Shown piece after piece: positions 1-12,527 of a stretch of DNA of 64,000 bases. Each line of letters opens with the position of its first letter. Within the stretch, counting starts at the first letter, position 1. Origin of the DNA: Chitinophagaceae bacterium (GTDB taxonomy: Bacteria; Bacteroidota; Bacteroidia; Chitinophagales; Chitinophagaceae); assembly GCA_016720775.1 (NCBI GenBank), contig JADKJX010000001.1, positions 1,162,501-1,226,500 of the forward strand, in the 5' to 3' direction. Both the position numbers and the translations under genes were made by a program. The notes under the pieces were generated by a model. It was not told the origin of the DNA. It saw only the letters and a list, made by a program, of their open reading frames with translations, and did not search any database.

Positions 1-2122
<2,122 letters not shown>

Positions 2123-2240
2123 GCTTTATTTTTTTATTTTTCTTCGGATCAATAAATAACAACCTTACTCTTTTAAACTTCTTATCCCAATATGTCACCT
2201 TATTATTGTCTATAGCTTTAGCTAGATCGACAAACCGTCT

Positions 2241-2351
2241 TATGGTGGTTTTGCCGAGGGTGTTCACCTCTTCCCATACCGAACAGAGAAGTTAAGCCCC
2301 TCATGGCCGATGGTACTACACAACAATGTGGGAGAGTAGGTAGCTGCCATA
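2241..2351 (+). rRNA. rrf: 5S ribosomal RNA
   Basis: The ends TATGGTGGT and GCTGCCATA pair to close the molecule. The inside holds the 5S hallmarks CTTCCCATACCGAACAG and GAAGTTAAGCCCCTCATGG. The length of about 111 bases is normal for Bacteroidota. It lies downstream of the 23S gene and is followed within ten bases by a strong terminator hairpin. It is the only intact 5S copy here; relic copies follow it. Confidence 0.96.
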
Positions 2352-2357
2352 TTCTTT

Positions 2358-2393
2358 TAAAAGCCTTTCAGTTTATTCTGAAAGGCTTTTTTA
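2358..2393 (+). terminator. rRNA operon terminator
   Basis: The inverted repeat AAGCCTTTCAG / CTGAAAGGCTT with a short AT loop is followed by a T tract, directly after the 5S gene. Decayed versions of the same hairpin follow the two 5S relics downstream. Confidence 0.85.
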
Positions 2394-2437
2394 TTTTCAC
2401 TATGTCTCATTCATTTTTACTAAATAATTATCAACCT

Positions 2438-2590
2438 GTATTCCCATACCGATCCGCCAGGTGGCGGATAAGCTCTTTATGGCCGATGGTACTACACAAC
2501 AATGTGGGAGAGTAGCTCCCTCGGCTCCGCTCAGGATTGCCATATTCTTTTAAATAGCCTTTCAGTTAATTCTGAAAGGTATTTTATTTT
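2438..2590 (+). pseudogene. 5S rRNA relic 1 with its terminator, interrupted by short repeats
   Basis: Blocks identical or nearly so to the intact 5S gene (TTCCCATACCGA, ATGGCCGATGG, ACTACACAACAATG, then TTGCCATATTCTTTTAAA) recur in order, followed by a variant of the same terminator (2556-2586). Two blocks differ. The segment between CCCATACCGA and AAGC is replaced by the palindrome CCGCCAGGTGGCGG (2454-2467). A 20-base CT/GC-rich segment ending CCGCTCAGG sits near 2515-2534. The 5' third of 5S is missing, so a functional RNA is unlikely. Confidence 0.75.
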
Positions 2591-2637
2591 GCATACATCC
2601 TTGTTTACTTTTAAGATATAATAATTACCTTTTTCCT

Positions 2638-2716
2638 TTACAGAGAAAGAAGTTAATCTGCCGGCTGGCAGGTTCATTTCATTTAAAGCCTTTCAGTTTA
2701 CTGAGGGGCTTTTTTA
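2638..2716 (+). pseudogene. 5S rRNA relic 2 (strongly decayed) with terminator remnant
   Basis: ACAGAGAAAGAAGTTAA resembles the 5S core. It is followed by a palindromic CTGCCGGCTGGCAG insert and then by TTTAAAGCCTTTCAG...GGCTTTTTTA, which resembles the rRNA terminator. It reads as a third, more eroded copy of the 5S-terminator unit. Only short blocks match, so confidence is moderate. Confidence 0.55.
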
Positions 2717-3506
2717 TTTCGGGTATGTTTAGAGAATAGCTAGCTAATGGTTTACCTGCTGGCAGACAATTTCGCCGTACCGTTTGCAGGTGGCAGATGA
2801 GAATAGGTAGTTTGATCTTTCTTTGAAATGTTGCCATACCTGATTTCTATGTAACTGTCGTCATTACAGTGCGGATTAATTTTTTTAAACAACAATAACT
2901 TTGTAGAAATAGCTGTTTAAAAAAACAATTAATAATTTGTTTAAAATAAAATTTGCTTTTTTGATTTAATAAGTTAATATTTGTTTACAGAAAAAATCTG
3001 CTGCATACTTTTACGGCAGGTCCCTTAAAGAATTCTCCAATAACCATTGACTTAATACCTCCTCTGCTTTTACATACCTGAATTGTAATTTTAATGTGTT
3101 TTTTACTGGCAGTAACAAACTCGTTTTTCTGTACCATATCTAAACCGATCTTCGCTTCCCCTCTTACTTAAAAGATGGAAAAATGAATGATTACCTCTGA
3201 GAGGTTAGGGTGTAGAGGATCTTTATCTGTATAAAACTGAAACAACAGGCAACAAAATCTTTTTTACAATTCTAAAATTGATGCCCGATAACAATCTTAT
3301 TATATCATGCAAATATGTAGTAGGCTTTTCCCTGCCCGGCAGGTGCGAAAGAACCGCTTTTACTCCTACTGTCCAAAATATTTTATTCCGGGAACATACC
3401 CGTGTAAAAACATTATTTGATTACGGCTACTTCAATCCCCACTGACGGTCATTTTTATAATCCCTTCAATAAACGATCAACTATAACTACCAAAACTTAA
3501 TGCAAA
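2717..3506. other. Gene-poor AT-rich spacer
   Basis: I see no convincing coding region or RNA gene here. Two fragments of the CTGCC/GGCAG palindrome family occur (near 2757 and 3334), together with long AT-rich runs. The promoter of the large secreted protein that starts at 3507 presumably lies in the right part, but I could not pick out a clear TAnnTTTG box. Confidence 0.6.
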
Positions 3507-6500
3507 ATGATTAGTAAAAATGCACTGAAAAAAAACAGTAACTGGTATGTAAAATTTCGCATGCTAAGTATAATGCTGATGCTGGGTATTACAGCATTTA
3601 ATCCTGCAAAGGCCCTGGTGTCTAATTACACTTTTGCTTCCACGGCAGGTACTTATGTGCCACTTGTGGGCGGAACCGTTTTTCAAACCGGTTCAGGATG
3701 GGATGATGCTGTTTCAGGAACGATTACCATTCCTTTTTCTTTTAATTATAATAACCAGAATTATACAACGCTCACAATAAATACAAACGGGTTCATTACG
3801 CTTGGCGGATCTTCCGGGGCTGCCAGTTATTGTGGTTTGCAAGGCAGTCCTGCCAATTCAATAGCAGGCTATGGAACAGATCTGCGGGGTGCCAGTGCCA
3901 CTTCTACCATTCAATATGGAGTAGTTGGCTCATCACCAAGCCGGCAATTTGTAATTCAATGGGACGACTGCCGTCATTTTTTCTCAGCCACTACAAATCA
4001 CTGGTCTTTCCAGATCATTCTGAATGAAACGAGCAATGAGATACAGGTAGTGATGGGGTCATTTACTGTAACCACCACACACGGAGCTAATAACTGTGCT
4101 GATGCTTTAGGTGAATCAGGTGATGTTGGTTTATTAGGAAGTTCTGCGCTGGACTTTAATCTGAGAAGCGTAACCAATGGTACTAATACATGGGCTACTT
4201 CTGTTGCGGGGGCGGCTTTAAATGCAGTATGTAATCTTTCATCAACTAATTTTCCGGTATCAGGAACTACCTATACCTGGACACCCCTTCCTCCAACTCC
4301 GATGGTATTTGTATCCAGCACTACCACTTTTGTAAATAACCTCGGGAATGTACCAAAAGGGGCACCGAACCAGGCTGTGATCAGGGCTGCGGTAGTGGTG
4401 ACCGGCAGTCTTTCTCCATTTACTATTTCAAGTTTAGATCTATCAACATCGGGTTGTACAAATGCAGCAACAGACCTTTCGAATGCCAAAGTATTTTATA
4501 CCGGGTCAAGCAGTACTTTTTCTACGGCCACACAGTTTGGCTCCACGGTTGCTAATCCCAACGGAACTTATTCTGTCAGCGGATCGGCTACCCTCGGAGA
4601 AGGAACCAATTATTTCTGGATAGCTTATGATATTTCGCCCACCGCAACTACAGGCAATATTATAAGCGGTTGCTGTAATCAAATTACCGGTTCCGGTTCA
4701 ATGGGGATACAGGTACCAACGATAACATGTCCTGCAGGTTCGCAAACAATCATTGTTGAAGGTGTATGGACACCGGTAACTGCTACTGCACCCCATCCGA
4801 ATTATGGGGTTATGCTTTTGCTTTCAGATGGCCGGGTAATGTGCAAGGGTAATGAAGGTGCCGGCTATGGTAAACTTTGGGATATACTTACTCCCGATAT
4901 CCATGGAAGCTATATAAATGGAACCTGGTCTACCACAGCAGCCATGACTGATGACCGTTTGTTCTTTTCTTCGCAGGTCTTAAAAGATGGAAGGGTATAT
5001 GTGGCAGGTGGTGAATATGGAAGCGGTCTGCAAAAATCAGAGGTTTATAACCCGGTTACAAATACATGGACAGCACCAATCTCTGCAGGCGTTAATATAA
5101 GCGATGCCAATTCAGCAATACTTGAAGACGGCCGGGTGTTACAGGCACTCGTTACCGGAAATTTAAGACCTACCAATATCTGGAATCCTGCAACAAATTC
5201 ATACGTTGCCGGTCCTGTATGTAATGGAATACACAATGAGTCGGTTTGGATAAAACTTCCTGATAACAGTATATTGTTTGTGGATCGTTTAAGTACCAAT
5301 TCTGAAAGATATATTCCGGCAACCAATACCTGGGTGGTAGATGCTACTGTTCCTGTAAATCTTTATGATCCGTATGGAGATGAAACAGGGGCTGCAGTTT
5401 TATTACCTGATGGCCGGGCTTTCTTTATTGGTTCGCAGGGAACAACGGCATTCTATACACCTTCCGGAAATGCCAGCCCGGGCACATGGGCAGCAGGACC
5501 TCATACACCCAATTCAACCGGGGCGCCTGATGCACCAATGGCAATGATGGCTAATGGAAAAGTGTTATGTGCATTATCACCTGCACCTACTTCGCAGGCC
5601 ACCCTTTTATTCCGCCAACTTATTTTTATGAGTTTGACTATATATCAAATTCATTTACCCAGATACATGCTCCTAATGGTACCTATTCACTGCCAAATGA
5701 CGCCTGTTTTCAAACAAACTTTCTTGATCTGCCTGACGGAACCGTGTTATATGGAATAAACCAGAGTACCACTTCTGCACAGTATTATGTTTATGATCCA
5801 TTAGGAACACCTACTGCATCCGGCAAGCCAACGATCACAGACATTGCCCAGACAGGTTGTGGAACTTTCCAGATCAACGGTACAAAGTTTAATGGCATCT
5901 CAGAAGGTGCAGCCTACGGCGACGATTGGCAGATGGCAACAAACTACCCGGTTATACGATTGGCCAACGGCTCAAACGTATATTATTGCCGAACGTTTAA
6001 CTGGAATTCAACAGGAGTACAGAGAGGAAATCAACCCGACAATGTACAATTTACATTGCCTGCTGGTTTACCGGTTGCTACCTATTCATTAGTGGTAACA
6101 GCTAATGGTATAGCTTCCGATCCGGTATCCTTTACCCCGGTTCCTTATTTAACAAGTACATTAACGCCTGATGCAATTTGCAGTAATACGTCCTTTAATT
6201 ACACCCCGGTTATAGCTCCAGGTACGGCAACCTTCACATGGACAAGGGCAGCTGTTGCGGGTATCAGTAATGCGGCTGTAGTAATTCCGCAAAACACAAA
6301 TCCAAGTGAAGTACTTATCAATACGACTGCGGCTCCTGTTAGTGTTGTATATGAGTTTACCGTTACTTCAAACGGATGCAGTAATGTACAACAGGTTACA
6401 GTGGTTGTTAATGCACAGCCAGCAGCAATTACTACACCAACGGTAACCCAGCCTACCTGTACAACCCTAACCGGAACCATTGCAGTAAATGCTACGGGTA

Positions 6501-9500
6501 ACGGCACATTGGAGTACAGTGTGGATAATGGAACAACCTGGCAAGCGGGTGCTACTTTCGGCGGACTTGCTCCTGGTAATTATAATATTAAAGTGCGGTT
6601 ACTGGCAAGTCCAACATGTGAGGCGGCTTATGCCAGCAACCCTGTTTCGATAATATCAGCATCGTTGCCTCCTGTTTCAGTAATTATTCCAGATGGACCC
6701 ACTATATTTTGTGCAGGGGGGGCTGTGAATTTAAGTGCAGTAACCGATTTTCCATATTATCTGAAATTGTCGGTTCCGGTAGCTCATAGTTTCAGCATTG
6801 GCATAGCTGTTTTTGGACCTCCGCTCTCAACTACTCCTGTTAATGGTGACTTCGTGTATATTCCTGATGGTACTGCGAGTTATTTAGGATGCAATCCTTA
6901 TACAGCCGGGTCACTTACCGGTAAAGTAGCTTTGATTGACAGGGGAATCTGCAACTTCACTGTTAAAGTTAAAAATGCACAGAATGCAGGAGCCATTGGG
7001 GTTATTATAGTAAATAATAATGCCGGGGGCCTGGTAAATATGGGAGGTACAGATCCAACGATCACCATTCCTTCGATCTTTGTCAGCCAGTCTGATGGTC
7101 TGTTACTTAAAAACCTTATAGCGCAGGGCATTGTGAACGGTACTACCTTCGCCCATAGCTATAGTTATCTCTGGTCAAATGGAGCGGTAACACCAGTCAT
7201 ACCTGTTAATCAAAGCGGCATATTCACAGTACAGGTAACAGATGAGAATGACTGTTCAGGAACTTCTGCACCAATAGCAGTTACTGTTAATCCTTTACCT
7301 GATGTGGTTGCAACACCTTCTTCACAATCCATTTGTTCTGGTTCTGCAATAACAACAATTGTAAACAGTGGCAGTGTACCGGGTACAGTATTTAACTGGA
7401 CAAGGAATAATACTGTTGATGTAACCGGTATAGCTGGCAGCGGGGCAGGTAATATAAGCGGCACTTTGCTTAATATAACCAATGCAGCAATAACTGTTAC
7501 GTTTACTATCACACCTTCTTATACGAGTGACGGAGTAACCTGTACAGGAACGCCTGTAACTTCAACCGTATTGGTAGCACCGATGCCTGTACTTAGGGAA
7601 ACCTACAATGGGGTTCAGGTAACAGCCAATAACGATGGAACAGATGATGTAGGAAGCTTTGCAGTATGCAGTTCTGCAAGTGACAATGTATTCCTGACGG
7701 AGATCACGGATGTAGCGGGTATAACACCTGTGAGCAATATTAAAGTTGAGCAGGTGATCATTAAGACCAATGTTACAATCAATACGGCGGCCGACGGCGT
7801 TTATGCAATTACTGCAATCGGACCTATTCCTCTCGGCCGGACAGCTACGCTGATTAATCCTGTTTTGAGCGGAACCGTTCAGATCAAACGCAGGGCGTTC
7901 TATGATGCGAATAACAACAACAGCATTGATGGCAATGAGTGCGTGGGCGACTGGGTGGTTTATAATATCACGGTCAATCCTATCCCGGATGCTACTGCAA
8001 CGCCGTCATCACAAACTGTTTGTACTGGTAATGCCATAACAACTGTTGTATTAAGCGGCAATGTAACCGGCACAGTTTATAACTGGACAAGAGATAATAC
8101 GGTTTCTGTAACTGGTATTGCAGCCAATGGTGCAGGAAATATCAGCGGTACGCTCACCAATACCACTACATCACCTGTAACGGTAACCTTTACTATTACG
8201 CCAACAGCAAATGGTTGTACAGGTTCACCAGTCACGGCCACGGTAACAGTAAACCCAACGCAGTATTTCGCCTGCCCGGGTAATATGACCGAGACGATCA
8301 CCAACCTTAACATTCCTTGCTTAAAAGCGGTGAACACACCAAACCCGGTTTTCTGTGGTACGCTGACAAAGCTTACCTGGAAACTGACAGGTGCTACCAC
8401 ACTGAATTCACCTACATCGGGCATAAACTATCTTGGTTTACGTAATATGAATGTGGGTACAACCACGGTTACCTATACAGCCACTTTTACCGGGGGAGTT
8501 GTAAAGACTTGTTCTTTTACCGTGCTTGTAATAGAAACAGTACCACCTCAGATCTGGTGCCCGCTTGACAAAGACGTAACCACCGACCCTGGTAAATGTT
8601 ATAAGACCGGGCCGGTAAGTCTGGGTACCCCAACCGTAAGTGATAATTGTGGCATTGCATCGGTTACCAACAATGCACCGGCAGTTTACCAAAAAGGCGT
8701 GAACCTGGTAACCTGGACTGTAACTGACAAGAGTGGCAATACCAGTACCTGTGTGCAAAGAGTGACTGTTTATGATCAGGAGAAGCCAACCATTACCTGT
8801 CCTGGAAATGTGATCGTGAATGCGGGCCCGGGCCCGGGTTGCAGCGCCACGCAGGTTACATTACCGCATCCTGTATTTACTGATAACTGCGAAGTGGTAA
8901 CTGTAACATGGGCAATGACAGGTGTTACTTATGGATCATCTAATACACCCGGTATTAACTATGTTCCAACCATGGACTATTTGGTAGGAGTAAGTACGAT
9001 CATCTATACGGCCATTGATGCAGCGGGCAATGCAAAGACATGCAGCTTTACGGTTACAGTAAAAGATGTTACCCCACCAACACTTGTTTGTCCTCCTGCA
9101 CAAACATTGTGTAAAGTACCAAATAACACGTACACGATACCGCCAATGATCCAGAGTGATAATTGTGCCATTGTAAGCACAACCTATGTGATTACAGGTG
9201 TAACAAGCAGGTCGGGTTCAGGTACCAATGCAAGCGGTTTATTTAACCAGGGTGTATCTACGATCAAATGGACCGTTAAAGATTCGCACGGAAATACATC
9301 GACCTGTACAACGACTGTTACTGTTGTCGCAACATCAAATCCAATTTGTAACGCGGCACCACTGGTGGAAATAAAAGAAAATCCCAAATATACAGAGCCG
9401 GAAGTTCCCGGTCTATCGATAACTGCATGGCCAAATCCTACCGTTAATTATTTTAACCTGAAAGTAAACAGTCCGGTAAAAGAAACAGTTGTGATCAGGA

Positions 9501-9652
9501 TGTATGATATGGCAGGTAAACTGGTGCAGGCTAAAAGCGGAGCGCCCGGAGATACATATATATTTGGCGAGCATGCCGCATCAGGTATGTATGTGATTGA
9601 AGTAACCCAGGGAGCCAAAAAACAAATGGTGAAACTGGTAAAACTGAATTAA
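3507..9652 (+). CDS. Giant T9SS-secreted kelch / PA / HYR protein (one apparent frameshift)
   Basis: This is a predicted cell-surface or secreted protein of about 2,045 residues. It begins with a signal peptide (hydrophobic stretch about residues 18-35). Beta-rich domains follow, then a kelch-type propeller region from about residue 420 with repeated DGRV and YNP..NTW motifs. A galactose-oxidase-like early-set domain (about 5820-6140), PKD-like domains, a protease-associated insert (about 6840-7130) and HYR-type repeats with DNC motifs (about 8550-9330) come next. It ends in a T9SS sorting domain (AWPNPTVN, then GMYVIEV..G). The first frame runs to 5759 and the second opens at 5567. Homology-like sequence changes frame near 5590-5607 at ACCCTTTTATTCC, consistent with one missing base. 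The substrate is unknown, and I cannot assign copper-binding residues that would prove oxidase activity. Confidence 0.8.
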
Positions 9653-9676
9653 ACATTAATGTATCATTGTGAATTA

Positions 9677-9708
9677 AGAGGCTGTTCATAACAGCCTCTT
9701 TTTTTCTT
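9677..9708 (+). terminator. Terminator after the T9SS kelch gene
   Basis: The perfect stem AAGAGGCTGT / ACAGCCTCTT with a four-base loop is followed by seven T residues, 25 bases after the stop codon. Confidence 0.88.
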
Positions 9709-9794
9709 GATTAAGAAAAGCGTAGGTTTTGAAACTATTTCAGTCAACAAGCATTTCTGCATTTCTTCAGTACATTATATTGCTGTAAAAAGAT

Positions 9795-10754
9795 ATGACT
9801 TTACTACAGCATGCATGTGAAAAAGTTAAGGATTTTGAAGCCTTCTACCAGAAATTTTTACGTCGTATGGTTATTTATGACAGGGCAGAGAGCACCTGTA
9901 AAAACTATGCAAGGAGCCTCGCTGCTTTAGCGCTTCATTACCATTGTATACCCACGGCATTATCATTAAACCAGATTGAGGAATACCTTTACCTGGTAAA
10001 GCAAAAGGCAGAAACGGGTTCGGATAACTATTTTAAGTTTACAATAGCCTCCCTACGTTTTGTCTTCAGGATGGAGGGACTCGATGAAATTCGCCTGCAA
10101 CTGCCATCTATCCGTAAGAAAAGAAAGTTGCCGGTTGTATTGAGCAAACAGGAAATGGCCGCTATGATGAATATTCCCTGTTTACTCAGGCACCGGGTGA
10201 TGATTGCCCTCCTTTATGGGTGCGGACTACGGTGCGGTGAAATACGCAATGTGAAAGTTACTGATGTTGACTTTGACCGGGCTGTTTTACATGTACGGCA
10301 AGGGAAAGGAAGAAAAGACCGCTATATGCCACTTGGTAAAACGCTTCCTGTAATATTAAAAAAGTATATAAAAATTCAAAAACCAAAATCCTGGCTATTT
10401 CCCGGAAAACGCTGGGGCAAAACAAAAGATGCCCGCTTTTTTACGATGTTCGAAGCTCAATTCGGGCAAAGAAGTGTTCAATGGGCCATTAAAAGGGCGG
10501 CCCAGCTGGCCGGTATTATCAAATCGGTTAATGTGCATAGTCTGCGACATACTTATGCTACTCACCTGCTGGAAGATGGCGTTAATATCTTAACCATTAA
10601 GGAACTAATGGGGCATGCACATATCCGAACAACTATGATCTACCTCCACGTTGCCCAGGTCAATAACCGGCATACCTGCAGCCCGCTGGATACCCTGGAA
10701 GGCTTAAAAGTGATCGGGAGTATACAGGGAGAAATTAATTTTAATGATGATTAA
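9795..10754 (+). CDS. Tyrosine recombinase / phage-type integrase
   Basis: A 319-residue site-specific recombinase that would cut and rejoin DNA through a covalent tyrosine intermediate. An N-terminal SAM-like core-binding domain (about 10-100) precedes the catalytic domain. The full active-site set is visible: R146 (GLRCGEI), K171 (GKGRKDR), H248 and R251 (HSLRH), H274 (GHAH) and Y283 (MIYLHV). The ATG at 9795 follows a terminator, so it is its own unit. Proteins of this type in Bacteroidota often accompany an IS91-like transposase, from my knowledge of such loci, but no transposase is next to it here. It is not obviously XerC or XerD. Confidence 0.9.
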   Translation: MTLLQHACEKVKDFEAFYQKFLRRMVIYDRAESTCKNYARSLAALALHYHCIPTALSLNQIEEYLYLVKQKAETGSDNYFKFTIASLRFVFRMEGLDEIRLQLPSIRKKRKLPVVLSKQEMAAMMNIPCLLRHRVMIALLYGCGLRCGEIRNVKVTDVDFDRAVLHVRQGKGRKDRYMPLGKTLPVILKKYIKIQKPKSWLFPGKRWGKTKDARFFTMFEAQFGQRSVQWAIKRAAQLAGIIKSVNVHSLRHTYATHLLEDGVNILTIKELMGHAHIRTTMIYLHVAQVNNRHTCSPLDTLEGLKVIGSIQGEINFNDD

Positions 10755-10854
10755 TTTGAAAACAAATGAACATCCTCTATATTATTATGAAGAATATTTT
10801 ACATTAGAATTCTTTTTGAATTTAAGTAATTACTTTTATGGAAATTAAAATAAT

Positions 10855-11085
10855 ATGGCAGGTACAAAAATTGTTGTAAACAGCGATGGCTCAGTAAAGG
10901 TGGAAGGCGATTTTGTGATCGTTGATAAAAGTGGTGCTGTTTATGGTTTAGGTGGCCGGGAGATCATATCGCTCTGCCGATGTGGATTATCTAAGAACAA
11001 GCCATTTTGTGATGGTTCTCATAAAGATAATTTTGATCATGAAGCCATTGCTTTTGACCTGCCGCCGAAAAAGCCAATTGCTTAA
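10855..11085 (+). CDS. CDGSH iron-sulfur domain protein
   Basis: A 76-residue protein with a CDGSH-type zinc-finger-like motif, C-R-C-G-x(6)-FCDGSH, at about residues 42-58. In the mitoNEET family three cysteines and one histidine bind a redox-active 2Fe-2S cluster; the cellular role in bacteria is mostly unknown. It has no signal peptide or membrane segment and is likely cytosolic. Its stop codon (11083-11085) directly abuts the stop codon of the convergent gene on the other strand, leaving no room for a terminator between them. Confidence 0.9.
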   Translation: MAGTKIVVNSDGSVKVEGDFVIVDKSGAVYGLGGREIISLCRCGLSKNKPFCDGSHKDNFDHEAIAFDLPPKKPIA

Positions 11086-11685
11086 TTACATTTTACTTTT
11101 ATCAGCATGGTCCTGTTCCAGGTTCCTTTCAATTCTTCTATCCGGGATGAACCAGATAGCGGCTACCACTACATAAATGGCAAAGCCAAGGTAAGGATGA
11201 ACAAAACTTAATCCGATGCCTATTACATAAATTACCGATGAAATTATCCCCTTTCGGTCACGACCAATTGCTTTAGCAAGTGTAGAATCCTTACCATGCA
11301 AACCGGAAAGACTATGTGCCAGGAAATAGTAGGCCATGCTGGCCATAAAAAGTACAACTCCATACAATACAACAGGCCAGGTAGAAAAATTATTTTCACC
11401 CATCCAGGAAGTGACAAAGGGAACGAGCGAAAGCCAGAACAGAAGGTGGGTGTTTGTCCACAATACTGTACCCGTTACCTTATGCGCCGCATGTAGCATG
11501 TGATGATGATTGTTCCAATAGATACCTATATAAACAAAGCTGAGTATGTAACTTAAAAACACCGGCAGCAATGGCTTCAGGTCTGTAAGACTATTTCCAT
11601 GCGGCACCTTCATCTCTAAAACCATTATTGTTATAATAATTGCAAGTACGCCATCACTGAATGCTTCTAATCTTCCTTTTCCCAT
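11086..11685 (-). CDS. TMEM175-family (DUF1211) potassium channel-like protein
   Basis: A 199-residue integral membrane protein. The N-terminus GRLEAFSDGVLAI carries the FSD motif typical of helix 1 of bacterial TMEM175 channels, which conduct potassium as tetramers. Several further hydrophobic segments follow, and the C-terminus is basic and charged. The length fits the single-repeat bacterial form. The start ATG (11685-11683) encodes MGKGRLEAF. It is convergent with the CDGSH gene and not in an obvious operon. Ion selectivity cannot be read from sequence alone. Confidence 0.88.
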   Translation of the reverse strand: MGKGRLEAFSDGVLAIIITIMVLEMKVPHGNSLTDLKPLLPVFLSYILSFVYIGIYWNNHHHMLHAAHKVTGTVLWTNTHLLFWLSLVPFVTSWMGENNFSTWPVVLYGVVLFMASMAYYFLAHSLSGLHGKDSTLAKAIGRDRKGIISSVIYVIGIGLSFVHPYLGFAIYVVVAAIWFIPDRRIERNLEQDHADKSKM

Positions 11686-11743
11686 TTGGTTTGTTTTATT
11701 ATCTGCAATTTAATTGGCTGGAGGCAATTTTGATTTATAGAAA

Positions 11744-11777
11744 TAAAAAAATCCCTCCGGTAACCGGAAGGATCTTA
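11744..11777 (-). terminator. Terminator of the RNA-binding protein gene
   Basis: On the minus strand, ATCCTTCCGGT / ACCGGAGGGAT forms a stem followed by a run of T residues, about 20 bases after the stop codon of the RRM gene. Confidence 0.85.
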
Positions 11778-11798
11778 TAAAGAGTTTATTTGAAAAAA

Positions 11799-12200
11799 TT
11801 AATAATCCCTGTTGTAACCACCGCCGCCACCGCCACGGTTTCCACCTCCACCATAGCCGCCGCCACCGCCACGGCTTCCACCGCCACGGCTTCCGCCACC
11901 ACCATAACCGCCGCCACCGCTGCGTTTTTTGTAACCACCACCACCACCTTCGCCTTGCGGACGTGGTTGAGATTCGTTAACGATCAGTTTCCTGCCTTGT
12001 ACTTCTGTTTCGTTAAGATTGGCGATTGCAGTTTTAGCTGCTTCATCATCTTCCATTTCAACAAAACCAAAGCCCTTGCTGCGGCCATTCATTTTGTCTT
12101 TAAGGATTTTTGCGCTTGTAACGCTGCCATACTGTGTGAAAAGGTTCATTAAATCATCATCAGTCATTGACCAACTCAGATTTCCAACATAAATGTTCAT
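11799..12200 (-). CDS. RRM RNA-binding protein with glycine/RGG-rich tail
   Basis: A 133-residue protein with one RNA-recognition motif (about 1-80). RNP2 is IYVGNL near the start and RNP1 is KGFGFVEM near residue 43. The C-terminal 45 residues are almost entirely Gly, Arg, Tyr and Ser, in GGGGY and RGG-like repeats. This architecture matches the cold-induced RNA-binding proteins of cyanobacteria and Bacteroidota, which act as RNA chaperones. The gene is monocistronic, with its own terminator, and has a very AT-rich upstream region. Confidence 0.92.
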   Translation of the reverse strand: MNIYVGNLSWSMTDDDLMNLFTQYGSVTSAKILKDKMNGRSKGFGFVEMEDDEAAKTAIANLNETEVQGRKLIVNESQPRPQGEGGGGGYKKRSGGGGYGGGGSRGGGSRGGGGGYGGGGNRGGGGGGYNRDY

Positions 12201-12479
12201 TGTAAAACTTTTTGATAAATAAATATAATAATTCTATAATGACTTAGCTGTAACAATGAACTGAACCTGACTTTTAATAAAGCTACTTCAGCCAATAGCA
12301 AAAAACTAAAACCATTAATCGCTATAAAGATAGGAGGCTTTTCTGATTATTGAAATAAATTTTTAGATTTTTAGCCTGTAAATCAATTCAAATCATACAG
12401 TTGCTTGATAAGCAGAGGGTTTTATCAAAAAAATGGGAAATTATGCCCCGTTTCCGGGCAAGGTTTCAATGAAGGGAAA
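12201..12479. other. Spacer upstream of the RNA-binding protein gene
   Basis: This AT-rich stretch lies between the divergent end of the ribosomal operon terminator and the start of the RRM gene. It presumably holds the RRM gene's promoter and 5' leader on the minus strand. No gene, clear promoter box or repeat was recognised. Confidence 0.5.
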
Positions 12480-12511
12480 TAAAAAACGCCTGGTTAACCA
12501 GGCGTTTTAAA
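12480..12511 (-). terminator. Terminator of the rpsF-rpsR-rplI operon
   Basis: The perfect palindrome AACGCCTGGTTAACCAGGCGTT is followed by a T tract on the minus strand, 17 bases beyond the rplI stop codon. Confidence 0.92.
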
Positions 12512-12527
12512 CTATTTTTTAATGAAA

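Noticed and set aside
5580..5610. Programmed -1 frameshift in the kelch protein
   Set aside because: No canonical slippery heptamer in the right phase was seen, and similar single-base breaks occur in unrelated genes.
11790..12152. Thr/Ala-rich plus-strand frame of 120 residues
   Set aside because: It is the antisense shadow of the glycine-rich RRM gene; the low-complexity repeats mirror RGG codons.
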